From Brachionus koreanus (taxonomy: Eukaryota > Rotifera > Eurotatoria > Ploima > Brachionidae): a DNA stretch of 64,000 bases. Made by a program: the position numbers and the translations under genes. Positions within the stretch are counted from its first letter, which is position 1. Every line of letters begins with the position of its first letter. The notes below the pieces were generated by a model. It did not search any database and was not told where the DNA came from. It was given only the letters and a program-made list of their open reading frames with translations. The stretch is taken from the NCBI GenBank assembly GCA_016987375.1, contig PJRA01000323.1, forward strand, positions 1,312,697-1,376,696. Reading direction: 5' to 3'. This document shows, piece after piece, positions 50,357-61,387 of this stretch.

Positions 50357-50614
50357 ATGGACTTAACAAAATTAAATGAAAGTGTGTTGCTCAACCCCGA
50401 CGATCAAACGCTCAACGACGCTGAACAATTTCCTTTCAAACAAATTTTGCGAGACAATTCAAATAAAAGAAAAGGTGGAAAAAATATCGTTTATCAAATC
50501 CCAATCGAATTCGAAAATCTTGAAAAAGAAAAAGAAAGAATTACTAGAGATGAGTTTAACGGTTGTTATTGGGAAAAAAAGGGCAAGATGGGGATCATAA
50601 GTTATTCATTTTGA
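50357..50614 (+). CDS. Unrecognised ORF, 85 residues
   Basis: MDLTKLNESVLLNPDDQTLN, then DAEQFPFKQILRDNSNKRKG and a charged Lys/Glu stretch with EFNGCYW. The first 40 codons are clearly less A+T-rich than the surroundings, as real exons in this window are. No signal peptide, membrane helix or known domain. It could be the first exon of a gene whose later exons were not found, or the remains of one. The ATG follows an A-run typical of starts here. Confidence 0.35.
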   Translation: MDLTKLNESVLLNPDDQTLNDAEQFPFKQILRDNSNKRKGGKNIVYQIPIEFENLEKEKERITRDEFNGCYWEKKGKMGIISYSF

Positions 50615-50947
50615 TATAAAGTTTCGATGAAATGATTTCTTCTGTTAATTCAGTTCGTATCATTGAAATAAACAGATAAAATTGGAAACTTAGCACATGC
50701 ACTAGCTGGTTATGGTTAAAATTTTTTTATTGTTGTCGTATGATCGCTTGGTCATTTAGATTAAGTAATTATTTTTTATTAATTTTTCTTTGAAGGAATC
50801 TGCTCTTAAAAGTTGAAAAAATACATGTCATTTCAATTTATATATCAATAGTTCCAAAATCATTTCATTCTTTTCATTTTCAGAATTATTAAATCCAAGA
50901 CTTAATAATTCTTTTCCAAGACTTTATAGCAAATAAACAATATTAAA

Positions 50948-50970
50948 TAGTAGTAGTAGTAGTAGTAGTA
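50948..50970. repeat. TAG trinucleotide microsatellite
   Basis: Seven perfect TAG units plus a partial, between the unrecognised ORF and the Cbl 3' end. Confidence 0.95.
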
Positions 50971-51185
50971 ACTATTAATTAGTACTTTTTCATGGAATCA
51001 GCTGGTTGATAAAAATTTTGAAATTATTTTTAAAAATAAACAAATTTTATTTCTTTAAAAAATTTAAAAATTAATTCAATAAATCTTATACAATTTTAGT
51101 TTTTACCAAAAAAAAAATCTATAAAACAATTTTTTATAAATTCTATAAAATACCAAAATAACGGAATTTCATACTCAAAATTTTA

Positions 51186-54100
51186 CTAAGTAGTTCCTTT
51201 TGATAAATTCAAAATATTTAGTGCATTTTTTGGATCATTATTCGCTAGTATAAGTGCACACGCAGCCTTTATTCTATCTGTTCCCAAATGATTTAAAACA
51301 AACTGATCAAATTGACATTCATTATCTATTTTAATTTTTATCACAGAATTTGACTTTGACGAAAGATGAGCAGATACGATTTGTTTACTATGACTAGTAG
51401 GAGGAGGTGGAGGCGGCAAAAGGGGAGGATTGAGTATCGACTGTGATGGACTATGGATCGGTGGTGGAGGCGGCGGAAAGCTCGGAGCTGGTGGAATCTT
51501 GAATCCTTTACTCAAGTCGTTGATTTCTTCTGATAATTTTGATTGAACATTTTCTGCGGGACTTAAAATTAGATCTAAATTGAATTTGTCGTCTCTTGAG
51601 TCTTCAGCTATTAGAGAACTCTTTGGTCGACTTTTTTCCATACATTTTTCATTTATTTTTAAATTATCATCATCACTTAAAAATTCATCCAGGTTATCTC
51701 CTTTTTTTGGTGTTTTGAACTCATTTTCTGATTTATTTTGAAATGGACTAATCACAATTGGTTCAAACGTTTTTATTTCACATCGGCAAAAAGGACAGCT
51801 TGGTACATTTTGTAGTTCTTGCCAGTTTTCTAGGCAACTTGAGCAAATTAGATGACCACAGGGTTCCAGTTTTCTGTCTTTATTATTTTCAGAGCATATC
51901 TTGCAAACTTGAAACGAAGTTCCCATGTCACAGTACATGTCATATTGTTCCTTTGATATTTGAATTCTTGATGCTGATGTTACTGCAATAGCCGATGAGA
52001 TGTCTATTTTGATATCGCGACCATCTGGATAAATGTACATGCCTTGTTTTTGACCATCAATCAAAGCCTGAATTAGAGACTGAGGAATTGTTTGGAGAAT
52101 TTTGTGATCGTCAGTAACATATCCAATAGCCCATTGACCAAGTTTAGTACAGCTTAATCTGAACAAATAACTTCCCGGCTTGTTAATATACTGAAAAGCA
52201 TAAATTTTAATTTTTTAATTTAAATTTAAATATATATATTTAAATTATTTAACAGGTAGTAGTTCAGAACCAAGCATGCTTTTCGTGAATTTGATTTTTT
52301 AAAATTGTATAGCATTTATTATTTTTTCTTTAAAAATTGTGAAAAATTGATTTTTATCTTTTTTATCAAAAAATTGTGATTTTGACACTACTATTTAGAT
52401 TATTATTAAATATCATCAAGATAAATCTTTATCGAATTTAAAATGAACTTTTAAAGATTTTTCTTTAAAGAAGTAATAGAGAAAAAGCGTCCGGAAACCT
52501 TTAAAGAATCTCTAAAAATTTCTTTAAATAACCTTTAAAAATTCTCCAAAATTTTTTTGACTGGGTAACTAACAGTGTTAATAGTTTGTAAAATTTACAA
52601 TGTATTTAATTTTATATATAATTTATGAAATTATAATTTACTTAAATAACAAAAAATATTTATTTTATTTTTTTTATCTCTTATTTAATGTTCTATTGTA
52701 AAAAAAAATAAATGGAAAAAAAATATCTCACTGATTAATTTAGAAAATTAATCTCAAAAGTAAAAAAAAAAATTTTTTAAGATCTTTTCTAAATTTTATT
52801 TGGATATTTGAAGTTGAGAACAATTTTAACTATAATTTTTAATAGATTGATTTTATGGTGATTTACATATCAAAAAAGCCTAATTATTTTCCACTAATTT
52901 TTAAAACCTTTTCAAGTTTCAAAAAAATTATTTTAATTACTTTACTTGTATGTGAGTTTATGACTTTGACAACCTCTTTTCTCAAAGAAAAATCATTAAT
53001 TGACTTGAATAATCACTTGAATTTATATTAAAAACTTTTACTTTAATTTTTTTAATTATTGGTTTCTGCAACAACAATAATTTAAAAAATTAAATTCATA
53101 TGATGTTAAGTTCTTTTTAGAGGTAAAATATCTAAATTTTTTTTAGATTTTTGAAGAAAATGTATTCAAGTTACTTAATGCCACATTATAGCTCTAAATA
53201 ACTTAATAATCTCTCTCCTTATTGAAATATTAATTAAATCTTTTCGATTTAATGTCCGCTTTAGTCGCTTCGCCCTGCTTAATTTTTATTTTCCTTTAAT
53301 TTTAGATTCTAAATTAGATTTTTTACATATTAGGCTATCTTTTGGTTGATTTTTACCTAAAGAGATTTAATTAATATGATTTCAAACCTTAAGAATCTTG
53401 AATATGAAATAGAATTAAGCTTGCTTCAATAAATACGAAAGTAAGAAGAAGTATCTATATAAAAAAAAACTCTGAGAGATCACCGAAGACTCCATTCTTT
53501 CTTTTTTTTAAATAAACTAGACAAAATTTTAAGCAACTCTGAGGTTTTTTTAAATTATTTAAATGATATATTTTTTTGTCCTCAAAAAAATTTTTTTTAA
53601 AAAGAAAAATACAAGGTCGACTGTAGTCAAGAGTGGGAAAGAATCGTCAAAAACACGAATAGAAACCCGTTTCTCATCAAAAAACTGAAAATCTAAAATT
53701 CTAATGATTGTCTTCAAAAGTCTATTTAATAGCCACTTTAATTATAATAGTCCCATTTTTATCACATAGTTCTGCGAAATTAAAGCTCATATTAAAATGG
53801 TCAAGAACAGAATTCTATAAATCATTATTATCACAAATTTTTCAACAATCAAGACGCAAATGAGCATATCAAAACAGTGTATATAAGAAAAGTTTTTAAA
53901 CTCCTCGCAGATGTTAAAACAGAATGCCCAACTTCGAATGTTCGAAGCAAAAATAGGAATCAAACACACATGACAAGATATAAAACAACACAAAATTCCA
54001 TGAAAGCAGATTCGACTTAAAAAAAATTTTTTTTTTTTAATTTATTTTTCTTATTCATTTAATCATTTAATTCAATTAAAAAAAATTGTATAAAATAGAA

Positions 54101-55672
54101 ATAATTATCATAAAAAGTACTGTAAACAAAGGTATATGTCATCTGTGCCATTTATATTTATTCAATAAGCTAAATTAAACTAAAATAAAATAAAAAAAAA
54201 CATGAAACTTCTCACGCAGTCGATAATTTAAATTTTTACATAAGAACATTTAAAGAAAGTAAAATAAAAAAAAAATTTTCAATTTTTATGATGATTAAAA
54301 AAGCAAAATAAAAAGATGGAGAAGATTAGTACAAATAAAGAAAAATAATATGATTAAAAATTGAAAAAGGAAATATTTTTCTATTTTTAATGTTTTTTAC
54401 AATTATTTACCTAAAAAAATATTTACATAACTTACCTAAAATTTAGTGAGTTATTTTTTCATATTTTGAAAGTTAAAGTTGCTTATTTTTTTTTAATTTT
54501 ACCAAAATAATTTAATTTTTGGAATTTTTACATTTTTTACGTAAAATGACATCATTTTAAATCAGAGCCATAAATTTTTTTTTAAATATTTACTTTTTGT
54601 AAACGCTGATGTACTTGATCATACGTACTGTATGCACTATAACCAGGATGTTCAGTGACTAGAAACTTCCAGTTATTCAATAAATTATTCCAAGGCTGAA
54701 ATAACCTTTGTGTTATTTAAAATTTCCAATAAAATAGAATTTTAAAGTAAAATTTTTTTTAAGTGCATACCTGGTAAAAATATCAAATTCAAATACGGAA
54801 ACGTATTTGGTTCTAGTTAGCTGAATTGTGTCGCGCAGAGCATTTACTTCATGTTGATTGCTAATTTTGTGAACTCGATTTAGCTTAATCTCGAATTCTT
54901 TCCAGCTGACCAAAATTCTTTCGCCAAAATTGTTCTTCCAAAAGTCGCTAGCATCCTTTTTGGCTATGCGAAAGCTTTGTCCCTCATAAACATCTTTAGG
55001 AAATATTGACTTCATTTCGGCCAGTATGTGAGAAAATGTGAGCGTAAATTTGATCAATTTGCTTCGTTCATCGCTATTTTCTTCATACATTCTGCGACCT
55101 GCCACTTTAAACAAGTCCAATAGCTCTTGAAATTTGTCCATTACATTTTTTATGAGAACACAAAAATAGTCCAACTCGTTCAATACATGCAGCTTGTTTT
55201 CATACACAAAGTAGATGGTGTTAAACAATTGGCAAATATCTGGCAAAATATCAATTATATATGGCGGACTATTGATCAAATTCATGCGCTCTGATTGGCA
55301 ATATTTTAGCAATTTTTCGGCTTGTTTGTTAAGTTTGTCGAAATGTTTTTTTTCTAGTTTAATGCTCGATGTAACACACGAATTTTGTGTTAGCAAATTG
55401 TCGAATGTCTGGTTGGTAAGATCCCGTAGTTGTGGCGTGTTCTGGGCTGAAGAGTTGGCCGATGAGGAAGAAGACGAGCAGTTGGACCTGATGGTCGGCT
55501 GGTTGTTTGTTATTATGTTGTGCAAAGAGGAGACGGCAGCTGCGGCCGCCGAAGTTATCACGTTCAGTGTGGACTGCTCACTGGCCGGACCCGGCGAGCT
55601 GCTTGTATTCAAAAATCTATTTATCAAACGGGAACTTGATGACATCAGTCTATTCTGGGAGTTTGAACTCAT
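51186..55672 (-). CDS. CBL: Cbl E3 ubiquitin ligase
   Basis: Three exons: 54771-55672, 54594-54705 and 51186-52190, 672 residues. Ser/Ala-rich N terminus; then the TKB module: four-helix bundle ([34 protein letters not shown]), EF-hand ([18 protein letters not shown] across intron 1) and SH2 ([19 protein letters not shown], then [20 protein letters not shown] across intron 2). Linker QYDMYCDMG retains both regulatory tyrosines. RING finger CKIC...[10 protein letters not shown]...CPFCRCEI is complete. Two proline-rich tracts and a C-terminal UBA-like end ([20 protein letters not shown]) follow. Cbl proteins ubiquitinate activated receptor tyrosine kinases at the plasma membrane and on endosomes. 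ATG 55672 is preferred over 55708: an acceptor-like TTTGTTTAG lies between them at about 55690. Intron 2 is 2.4 kb with retroelement debris. Confidence 0.94.
53860..54182 (+). repeat. Retroelement family A copy in Cbl intron 2
   Basis: Ends with ATTTATATTTATTCAATAAG and TAAATTAAACT. Upstream, broken reading frames give [19 protein letters not shown] and [10 protein letters not shown], shared in degenerate form with the 46.5-kb copy. The element lies antisense to Cbl. Confidence 0.6.
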
Positions 55673-56223
55673 TTCAAAAAGACATCTAAACAAAAAAATT
55701 ATTTGCAATATTGAAATGTAAATTTAAAATTTTTAATTATAAAAAAAAAATGCAAGCTATTTTTGTCTGCTTAGAAATCTGACCTGTATACAATGCTCTA
55801 GTTTTTTATTTTAATTTTAAAATTTAATTAAATAATTATCATTGCGGCAAATATGCGGAAATGTTATTATCATATAATTTAAAATAAAAGAAAAAAATAG
55901 AGAAGACCTCAAATAATAAATTTTTTTAAGTCTCTTTTCGATAAACAAATTTTTTCTTAATCCGTTTATATGAAGGGGGGGAAGGGGGCTTTAGGGCAAA
56001 TATCTAAAACAACAATGATTCAAGGATCATTAAATTAACCTTTTTTTTTTCATTGGTTTAATTTTATTTTTTAAATTTTGATTTAATTAGGTCGTTTGAT
56101 TGATTGACTGCTTGAAAAACTTATCATAAATTTGGTTGTTGTTGTTTTTTTTTTTATTTGAATAAAAAAAAAGCGAGATTTTTTTTTGTTTAATTTATAA
56201 TAATTTTAAACACATTTTTTGAG
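55673..56223. other. Divergent promoter region, Cbl / RNASEH2B
   Basis: About 550 bp between two divergent starts. It contains an unusual G-rich run GGGGGGGAAGGGGGC near 55975-55989, in otherwise A+T-rich DNA, and long T runs. A shared promoter is inferred from orientation only. Confidence 0.5.
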
Positions 56224-56913
56224 ATGAAAAAAATTCTTATTCTTGATCAGAACGATGGAGTCGAGTTAAACGAGACGAAAAAGCTGTCACTGCTTTATCT
56301 GAGACACCCGAAAGAGGGCCAAAAAGTGCCCTTCTTTGTCCAAGAGTCCACCGATGGTGTCTCTTTGTACGAAATGATGAAATTTTGTCCTGAAAATTGG
56401 TGTGTTTTTATCGATGATTACGTTCAAACTGACAGCTTTGTCTATTTTTTAACTAAATTCAATCTTGGCTATTTCATAATTGATTTCTTGACAAATTGTG
56501 ATCAATTCGAGTTTGAGTCAATGATAGATTTTAAGAAAAAAGTGCTCAATTTTTTGTCCGAGTCGAATTTTGATGAAGATTTTGTGCAAAAATTAAATTT
56601 TCCAAAGATAGAAAATTTTTTAGATGTAACCGAGTCAGATACAAAAATAGAGATCACTCTTAATAGTTTAAAATGTAATGAGTGGTTAAAATCAAAAATA
56701 TCTAGCATAAGCACTTTAATGGCCTCCTTATCAGATAAAAAAATTGAAGACAATCAAAATAAATTGAAACAAGATGCATTTGATCTTATATCGCAGTATT
56801 TGAATAAGAATATATCGGCTAAATTGAGAAAAGAGCTTGGTCTTAGTTCTCCTCTTAGTGAATCTTCGAGGGAGAACAAACGAGCTAAGCAACAACTTGT
56901 TACAATCGATTAG
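56224..56913 (+). CDS. RNASEH2B: Ribonuclease H2 subunit B-like
   Basis: Single exon, 229 residues. The region LLYLRHPKEGQKVPFFVQ, then STDGVSLYEMMKF...WCVFIDDYVQTDSFVYFLTKF and LGYFIIDFL follows the RNASEH2B triple-barrel pattern (LRHPKxGxxxxFLF...VxExxxFxxxxRSWFIxxxVxxDGxLxxxTPxDPLFLxLP). The second half is helical, with SLKCNEWLKSKISSISTLM resembling the conserved Trp-Leu-x-x-Lys-Val segment. RNase H2B is a scaffold of the trimeric enzyme that removes ribonucleotides from DNA. It is shorter than vertebrate RNASEH2B (about 310 residues) and no PCNA-binding motif is visible. ATG lies directly after an AG. Confidence 0.72.
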   Translation: MKKILILDQNDGVELNETKKLSLLYLRHPKEGQKVPFFVQESTDGVSLYEMMKFCPENWCVFIDDYVQTDSFVYFLTKFNLGYFIIDFLTNCDQFEFESMIDFKKKVLNFLSESNFDEDFVQKLNFPKIENFLDVTESDTKIEITLNSLKCNEWLKSKISSISTLMASLSDKKIEDNQNKLKQDAFDLISQYLNKNISAKLRKELGLSSPLSESSRENKRAKQQLVTID

Positions 56914-57592
56914 TTTTGTGTAAATACATATCATTTAAAATTAAAACAACATTTTTTTTATTTTCAAAAATACAAGGAATAAAATTTTTGTCATTTTTTT
57001 TTAGTTTTGTTAAATTTAAAAATTAATTTAATCAAGTCTACTTTTTTGTAAAATAATTGAACTGACTTAAATTTCTTGTAGTTTCTTTTTTTTAAAAGGA
57101 ATGTTGATGAATTGGGCAAAAAAAGTCATTAAAAAATTAAAATTGAAAAATTTTGGATTATACAATTGAGTCTTTAGCAAAACAGGTTTAAAAATTCTGA
57201 AAAGCTTACTAATTTTGCTTGAAAATAAAGTTTATTCTCTACTTATTGTTATATTAAAATTTATATATTTTTACGTAAATTGAATTTCTGGATCTATTTT
57301 AAGCTTTGAGTATTTGTTTTTTTTTGGATTTCTAAAGCAATAATTTTGACATTCATTGGTAATCATAGAATTTATTCTAGTTTTTTTCATGTGTAAAAAT
57401 AGCCAAAACCAATTTACCAATTTTATTTTTAATAAAAATTAGTTATGAAATTTTTACTACGTAGCATTATTCTTATAAGATTATTTATAACTTAAAAGGT
57501 TAAGTTTCATTTGAAACACATAAATTTTTTTTTGAAATATTTAACTAACTTGTATTTTTCAATTTCAGTTGTTTGTGTTTTACCTGAAAGCC
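56914..57592. other. Intergenic and probable 5' UTR of the NTPDase gene
   Basis: A+T-rich. TTTTTCAATTTCAG at about 57555-57568 is a strong acceptor 24 nt before the NTPDase ATG, so a 5' UTR intron or trans-spliced leader is likely. Nothing else seen. Confidence 0.4.
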
Positions 57593-59222
57593 ATGCAAAC
57601 AGACATGGTTCCGAGAATTTTCAATCGAAATGCAAAGTTGTTGTTCGTATTAGCTGCTTTTATCATTATGTTGATATGGCTTTTCCGAATCAATATCCAA
57701 CAAAAACTTCTCGTTCGAAACATCTTTTACACAATAGTTATAGATGCTGGAAGCACAGGCAGTCGACTTCATGTATTCAAACTCAACCATGACGACTTTG
57801 AAAGTATCAATCATCTCAATTGTCATAAATTAAATTTTTATCTTCTAAACCTTATTTAAAAGGTAAAAAATTTGACATTCAACTTGTAAATGAAGAACTT
57901 TTACTCAAGGTTAAACCAGGTCTGTCAGCTTATAGTAAAAATCCCCAAAGTGTATGTTTTGTTTGAGTTTTAGAATGATTTTTAAATGCATTCCATTAAG
58001 GCAGCTGATTCAATTGAACCTTTGTTGATTCGCGCTCTGGAAATCATTCCTGCGCACTATCATAGCTATACTAGACTTAGCCTTAAAGCAACTGCCGGCT
58101 TACGTCTAATATCAGATGAAATAGCCAACAAAATACTAGAAAATGTTTGAAATCTAAATTTTAAAAACCTAATTTATTTTTTTTAAATGATTTTCTCTTG
58201 TTCTTAAAGATAACAATTTTATTCAGCAAATATCCATTTAGGTTTAAAACTCAAAGTGATGTGGCTATTTTAGATGGCAAATTTGAAGGAATTTATTCAT
58301 GGCTAACTTTAAACTATGCTTTAAGTAAAATTTATAAGCATTTTTTCTTTTTTGTTTGATTCAAATTAAAATTTTTCAAGAAAGCTTCGAGAATTTTAGT
58401 GAAACTACTGTTTGTTCCCTTGACATGGGAGGTGGTTCTACACAAGTCACATTTGTTACATCAAATAAAAATCAAAATAGCCATGATTTAGTCTCAGTTA
58501 AAATAGATAGAAATAGATATCAGATGTTTGCCAAGAGCTTTCTTGGCTTTGGCTTGATGTCGGCTCGTTTGAATATTTTGCATAATGATCCACTCAATTT
58601 GGGCTCTAAAAATAAAAGACTTTTTAGTAGTTGCATTCCCAATGGCAAGAATTTTACATGGTCTCAACAAGGCTCAGACTACTTAATATCAAGTTCAATT
58701 GATACCAATTCGAGTTCTTATGATAAATGTTCGAAGATTGTCTTAAAAACAATTGGTGACAAATTTGAAGCACCGCCAGATTTAAGCTCAAAGAAGATTT
58801 ATGCATTTTCATTTTACTATGATCGTTTGAATAGTGCCAAATTATTTGGTGACAAACATGGTGGATTGATTCAAATAAAAAAAATAAAAAATGCTGCTAA
58901 ATCTCGTAAAAATTTTAAAACAAAACAAGATTTTTAGTATAAACTAAAAGATAATTTAGTCTGTGATTTTGGTTTGAACCAAGAAGAATACTCGAATGAA
59001 AGTGATTTGGACTTTCTGTGCATGGATTTAACTTTTATATATTCAATACTTGTTCATGGCTATGGATTGTCAGATAAAAATAAGATATTTGTATGATTTA
59101 ACTTATTCATTTCATCGAATGAAAGTAAATTTCATTTTATTTAGGTGAGTAATCAAGTTAATGGTATGGAAATCAGTTGGGCTCTAGGAGCTGCATTTCA
59201 TATGCTCAATGAAGGCATTTAA
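57593..59222 (+). CDS. ENTPD5: ENTPD5/6-like nucleoside diphosphatase
   Basis: Seven exons: 57593-57803, 57863-57951, 58001-58144, 58210-58324, 58381-58892, 58938-59090 and 59145-59222; 433 residues, close to ENTPD5 length. N-terminal anchor at about residues 15-32. All five apyrase conserved regions are present: DAGSTGSR, KATAGLR, DGKFEGIYSWLTLNY, LDMGGGSTQ, WALGAAFH. Also KPGLSAY, FLGFGLMSARL and FLCMDL. ENTPD5/6 hydrolyse UDP and GDP in the secretory pathway, supporting glycoprotein folding. The frame meets a TAG at 58935-58937; treating 58893-58937 as a 45-bp GC-AG intron removes it and keeps the frame. A GT-AG alternative that preserves frame was not found. Otherwise an in-frame stop would truncate the protein. 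Confidence 0.85.
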
Positions 59223-60316
59223 TTTTAAAAAATTTTTAGGCTTTTTTTAATACAATTGTTTATGCTAAATTAATAAATATTTAAAAATATTATTTGTACG
59301 AATTTTTTCAAATGTTGTTGTTCTAAGAAGATAGAATTCAATTATTAAGGCAATTTTTTTCATATCTCAATAATTTAATAATTTAATTTTTATTTCTTCT
59401 TTTAAGATTATCTAATTAAATAAATTTTTATTTTCTATTAATCATTCATCCGTTAAAAAAAAATCATATTTTTAAAGTGAAAAATGTCAAATATTTTAAA
59501 AGATTTTTTTTTATTTTTTTTAATTCTGAGGATAAAAAGATTCTCGAAAATTCTGATAAATAGATATTTATGAGATTTAAATTGAAAAAGCATTATAAAT
59601 CCTATAGGGGTAAATAAAGAAATTCAAAGACATAGCACTATGTATGTCATCTACTGAGCAATTTATATTTATTAAACTAAAAATAACTAAACTTTTATAA
59701 TTAACAATAGTCATCTTTTTTACTTAAATAATTTCCTTCAAATAAGCAATTTATTTTTGATCCCTCGTAAAAAGACCTTGTGTACTTGAAAAATTTTGAT
59801 TTTGAGTTTTTAAATTTAAATATTGTCTAAAACATAGTTCTATAAAGATTAGAAGGAATATATATAAATCGCCAAATTTAGTCCGTACAAAAACTGTGCA
59901 ATTAAATTTTAATAATTTTTTAATTAATATCCTTTTTGCACCATTGCAGAGTTTTTACACAGACTAAATTTGGGTGATACAATCCTTGTATCAGCTGATA
60001 TAGAGTTTTTCTGTTACATTTTTATGTTTATCTTTAACACCCATAATCCGTAGAGGGTTTTTTCATATTTTTAAACCTTTATAAAATCAAAGAAAACCTG
60101 CATAAGAAAAACATATAAGGGGTTTTGATATTTATCTATTTATCATTTAATTATATTTGATAATTAAATATATTTAAATTTTTATTGCTGAAAAAAAAAG
60201 TTAACATTTTTTTCAAAGAAGTTGCTTAGTAACCATCAAGAAAAATGTGAAGGTAAGATATTTCAATTTTTTTATTATTGATCAAATTTTAATTTATTTT
60301 CTTGATGAAATAAAAA
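59223..60316. other. Intergenic, with a retroelement tail
   Basis: A short family A tail (GTATGTCATC then ATTTATATTTATTAAACTAAA) lies at about 59640-59695. A possible non-coding first exon of the next gene ends at GTGAAG/GTAAGA near 60248-60252. The rest is A+T-rich. Confidence 0.4.
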
Positions 60317-61387
60317 ATGGCAAACGATCGAAAAGAAAAGGATGAAACTAATGAACCAACAACTTCAAGAGATGCTGAAAATAGAACCAAGTACTATATA
60401 ATTTTTTCAATTTTGAAAATAAAGTTGACCAATTTGAACTTTAAGAGTATTACTTTGGAATTTGGCAGGCGAAAAAGCTCGTGAAAAAGAATTGAATGAA
60501 AAAGAAATAGCTTCAGAGGAAAAAAATCTCATTTTTGTCGGAAGTCGTGAATCAGTAATTGAAAATAAGTTTTTTTTAGATAATAATTTTCTTTTAAAGG
60601 GAAAATCCTCAATAATATTAAACTATACAGATCGGTATTAGCTATATCTGAAATTTTAAATATCAATAAATAAATTAATAAAATTTATAGTTCAAATGAA
60701 ACACCAAAACCTACAATAGCTTTAGATTACACATTTTGTCGAAAAGCTAAAAGTGGAAGCAGCGTGGTAATTAACTAATTAAATATTAAAAAAAAAATTA
60801 TCAATTTTTAAGCTAAAAAATGTTGGTCACATTTACGAACTTGGTGAAGGTACATTTTTGCTTAAGCTAATTGATGTAGTAGTCAACCCTGAGAACATTC
60901 TGTAATTAATCCCTATTAAATGAGAAACTATTTAATTGTTTGATTATTTTTTAAGAAATACAAGCATTATAATCTGCATCGATTTATCAAAGTTAAGTGA
61001 AATGTGGATTACACTAGAAGAAGTAATTGGCTATTTAAAATCAAGGATTAAGGAATGTGTAAAAGAAGCCAACAGACATGATTCTACTGTTAAAGATCGG
61101 CTGAAAAGAGCGATCCAACAAAGACTAAGTGGAAACCCTGATGAATCTAAATTGGATCCTATAGCTCTTCCAACCGCAATAGTTGCGACCAAATATGACA
61201 TTTTTGAAAAATATGAACCGGAAAAACAAAAAATTATATCAAAAACCCTACGATTTGTTGCCCATTACTTTGGAGCCTCTTTAATTGTAATTAAATTTAT
61301 ATTTCTTTTAGACTCTATCACAAATATATATATATATGATAGTTTTTTTTTTACAAAAGTTTTACTGAAGAAAAATCGAAAGATTAG
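60317..61387 (+). CDS. DYNC2LI1: DYNC2LI1-like cytoplasmic dynein-2 light intermediate chain, C terminus unresolved
   Basis: Six secure exons: 60317-60390, 60446-60554, 60600-60634, 60691-60766, 60813-60901 and 60956-61286, introns 45-56 bp, phases consistent. Motifs: LLWNLAGEKAREKE; P-loop GSRESGKSSIIL; ETPKPTIALDYTFCRKAK; GHIYELGEGTFLLKLIDV; IIICIDLSKLSEMW; IVATKYDIFEKYEPEKQKII, then KTLRFVAHYFGASLI. These follow human DYNC2LI1 block by block. The protein is part of the dynein-2 motor for retrograde intraflagellar transport in cilia. After 61286 the best fit is a 56-bp intron and a short exon 61343-61387 ending in a stop, giving 252 residues. That lacks about 100 C-terminal residues of the family, and the exon begins with ten T residues, so a homopolymer error or missed exons are possible. 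Confidence 0.85.

Noticed and set aside
55215..55721. 168-codon plus-strand ORF over Cbl exon 1
   Set aside because: Antisense of the conserved four-helix and Ser/Ala-rich region of Cbl.
57511..57792. 93-codon plus-strand ORF in another frame of the NTPDase first exon
   Set aside because: The overlapping frame encodes the apyrase DAGSTGSR motif, so this is a shadow.
61312..61342. Using the earlier AG at 61311 as acceptor in the DYNC2LI1-like gene
   Set aside because: It would make a 25-bp intron, far below all others here, and gives a low-complexity Ile/Tyr reading.
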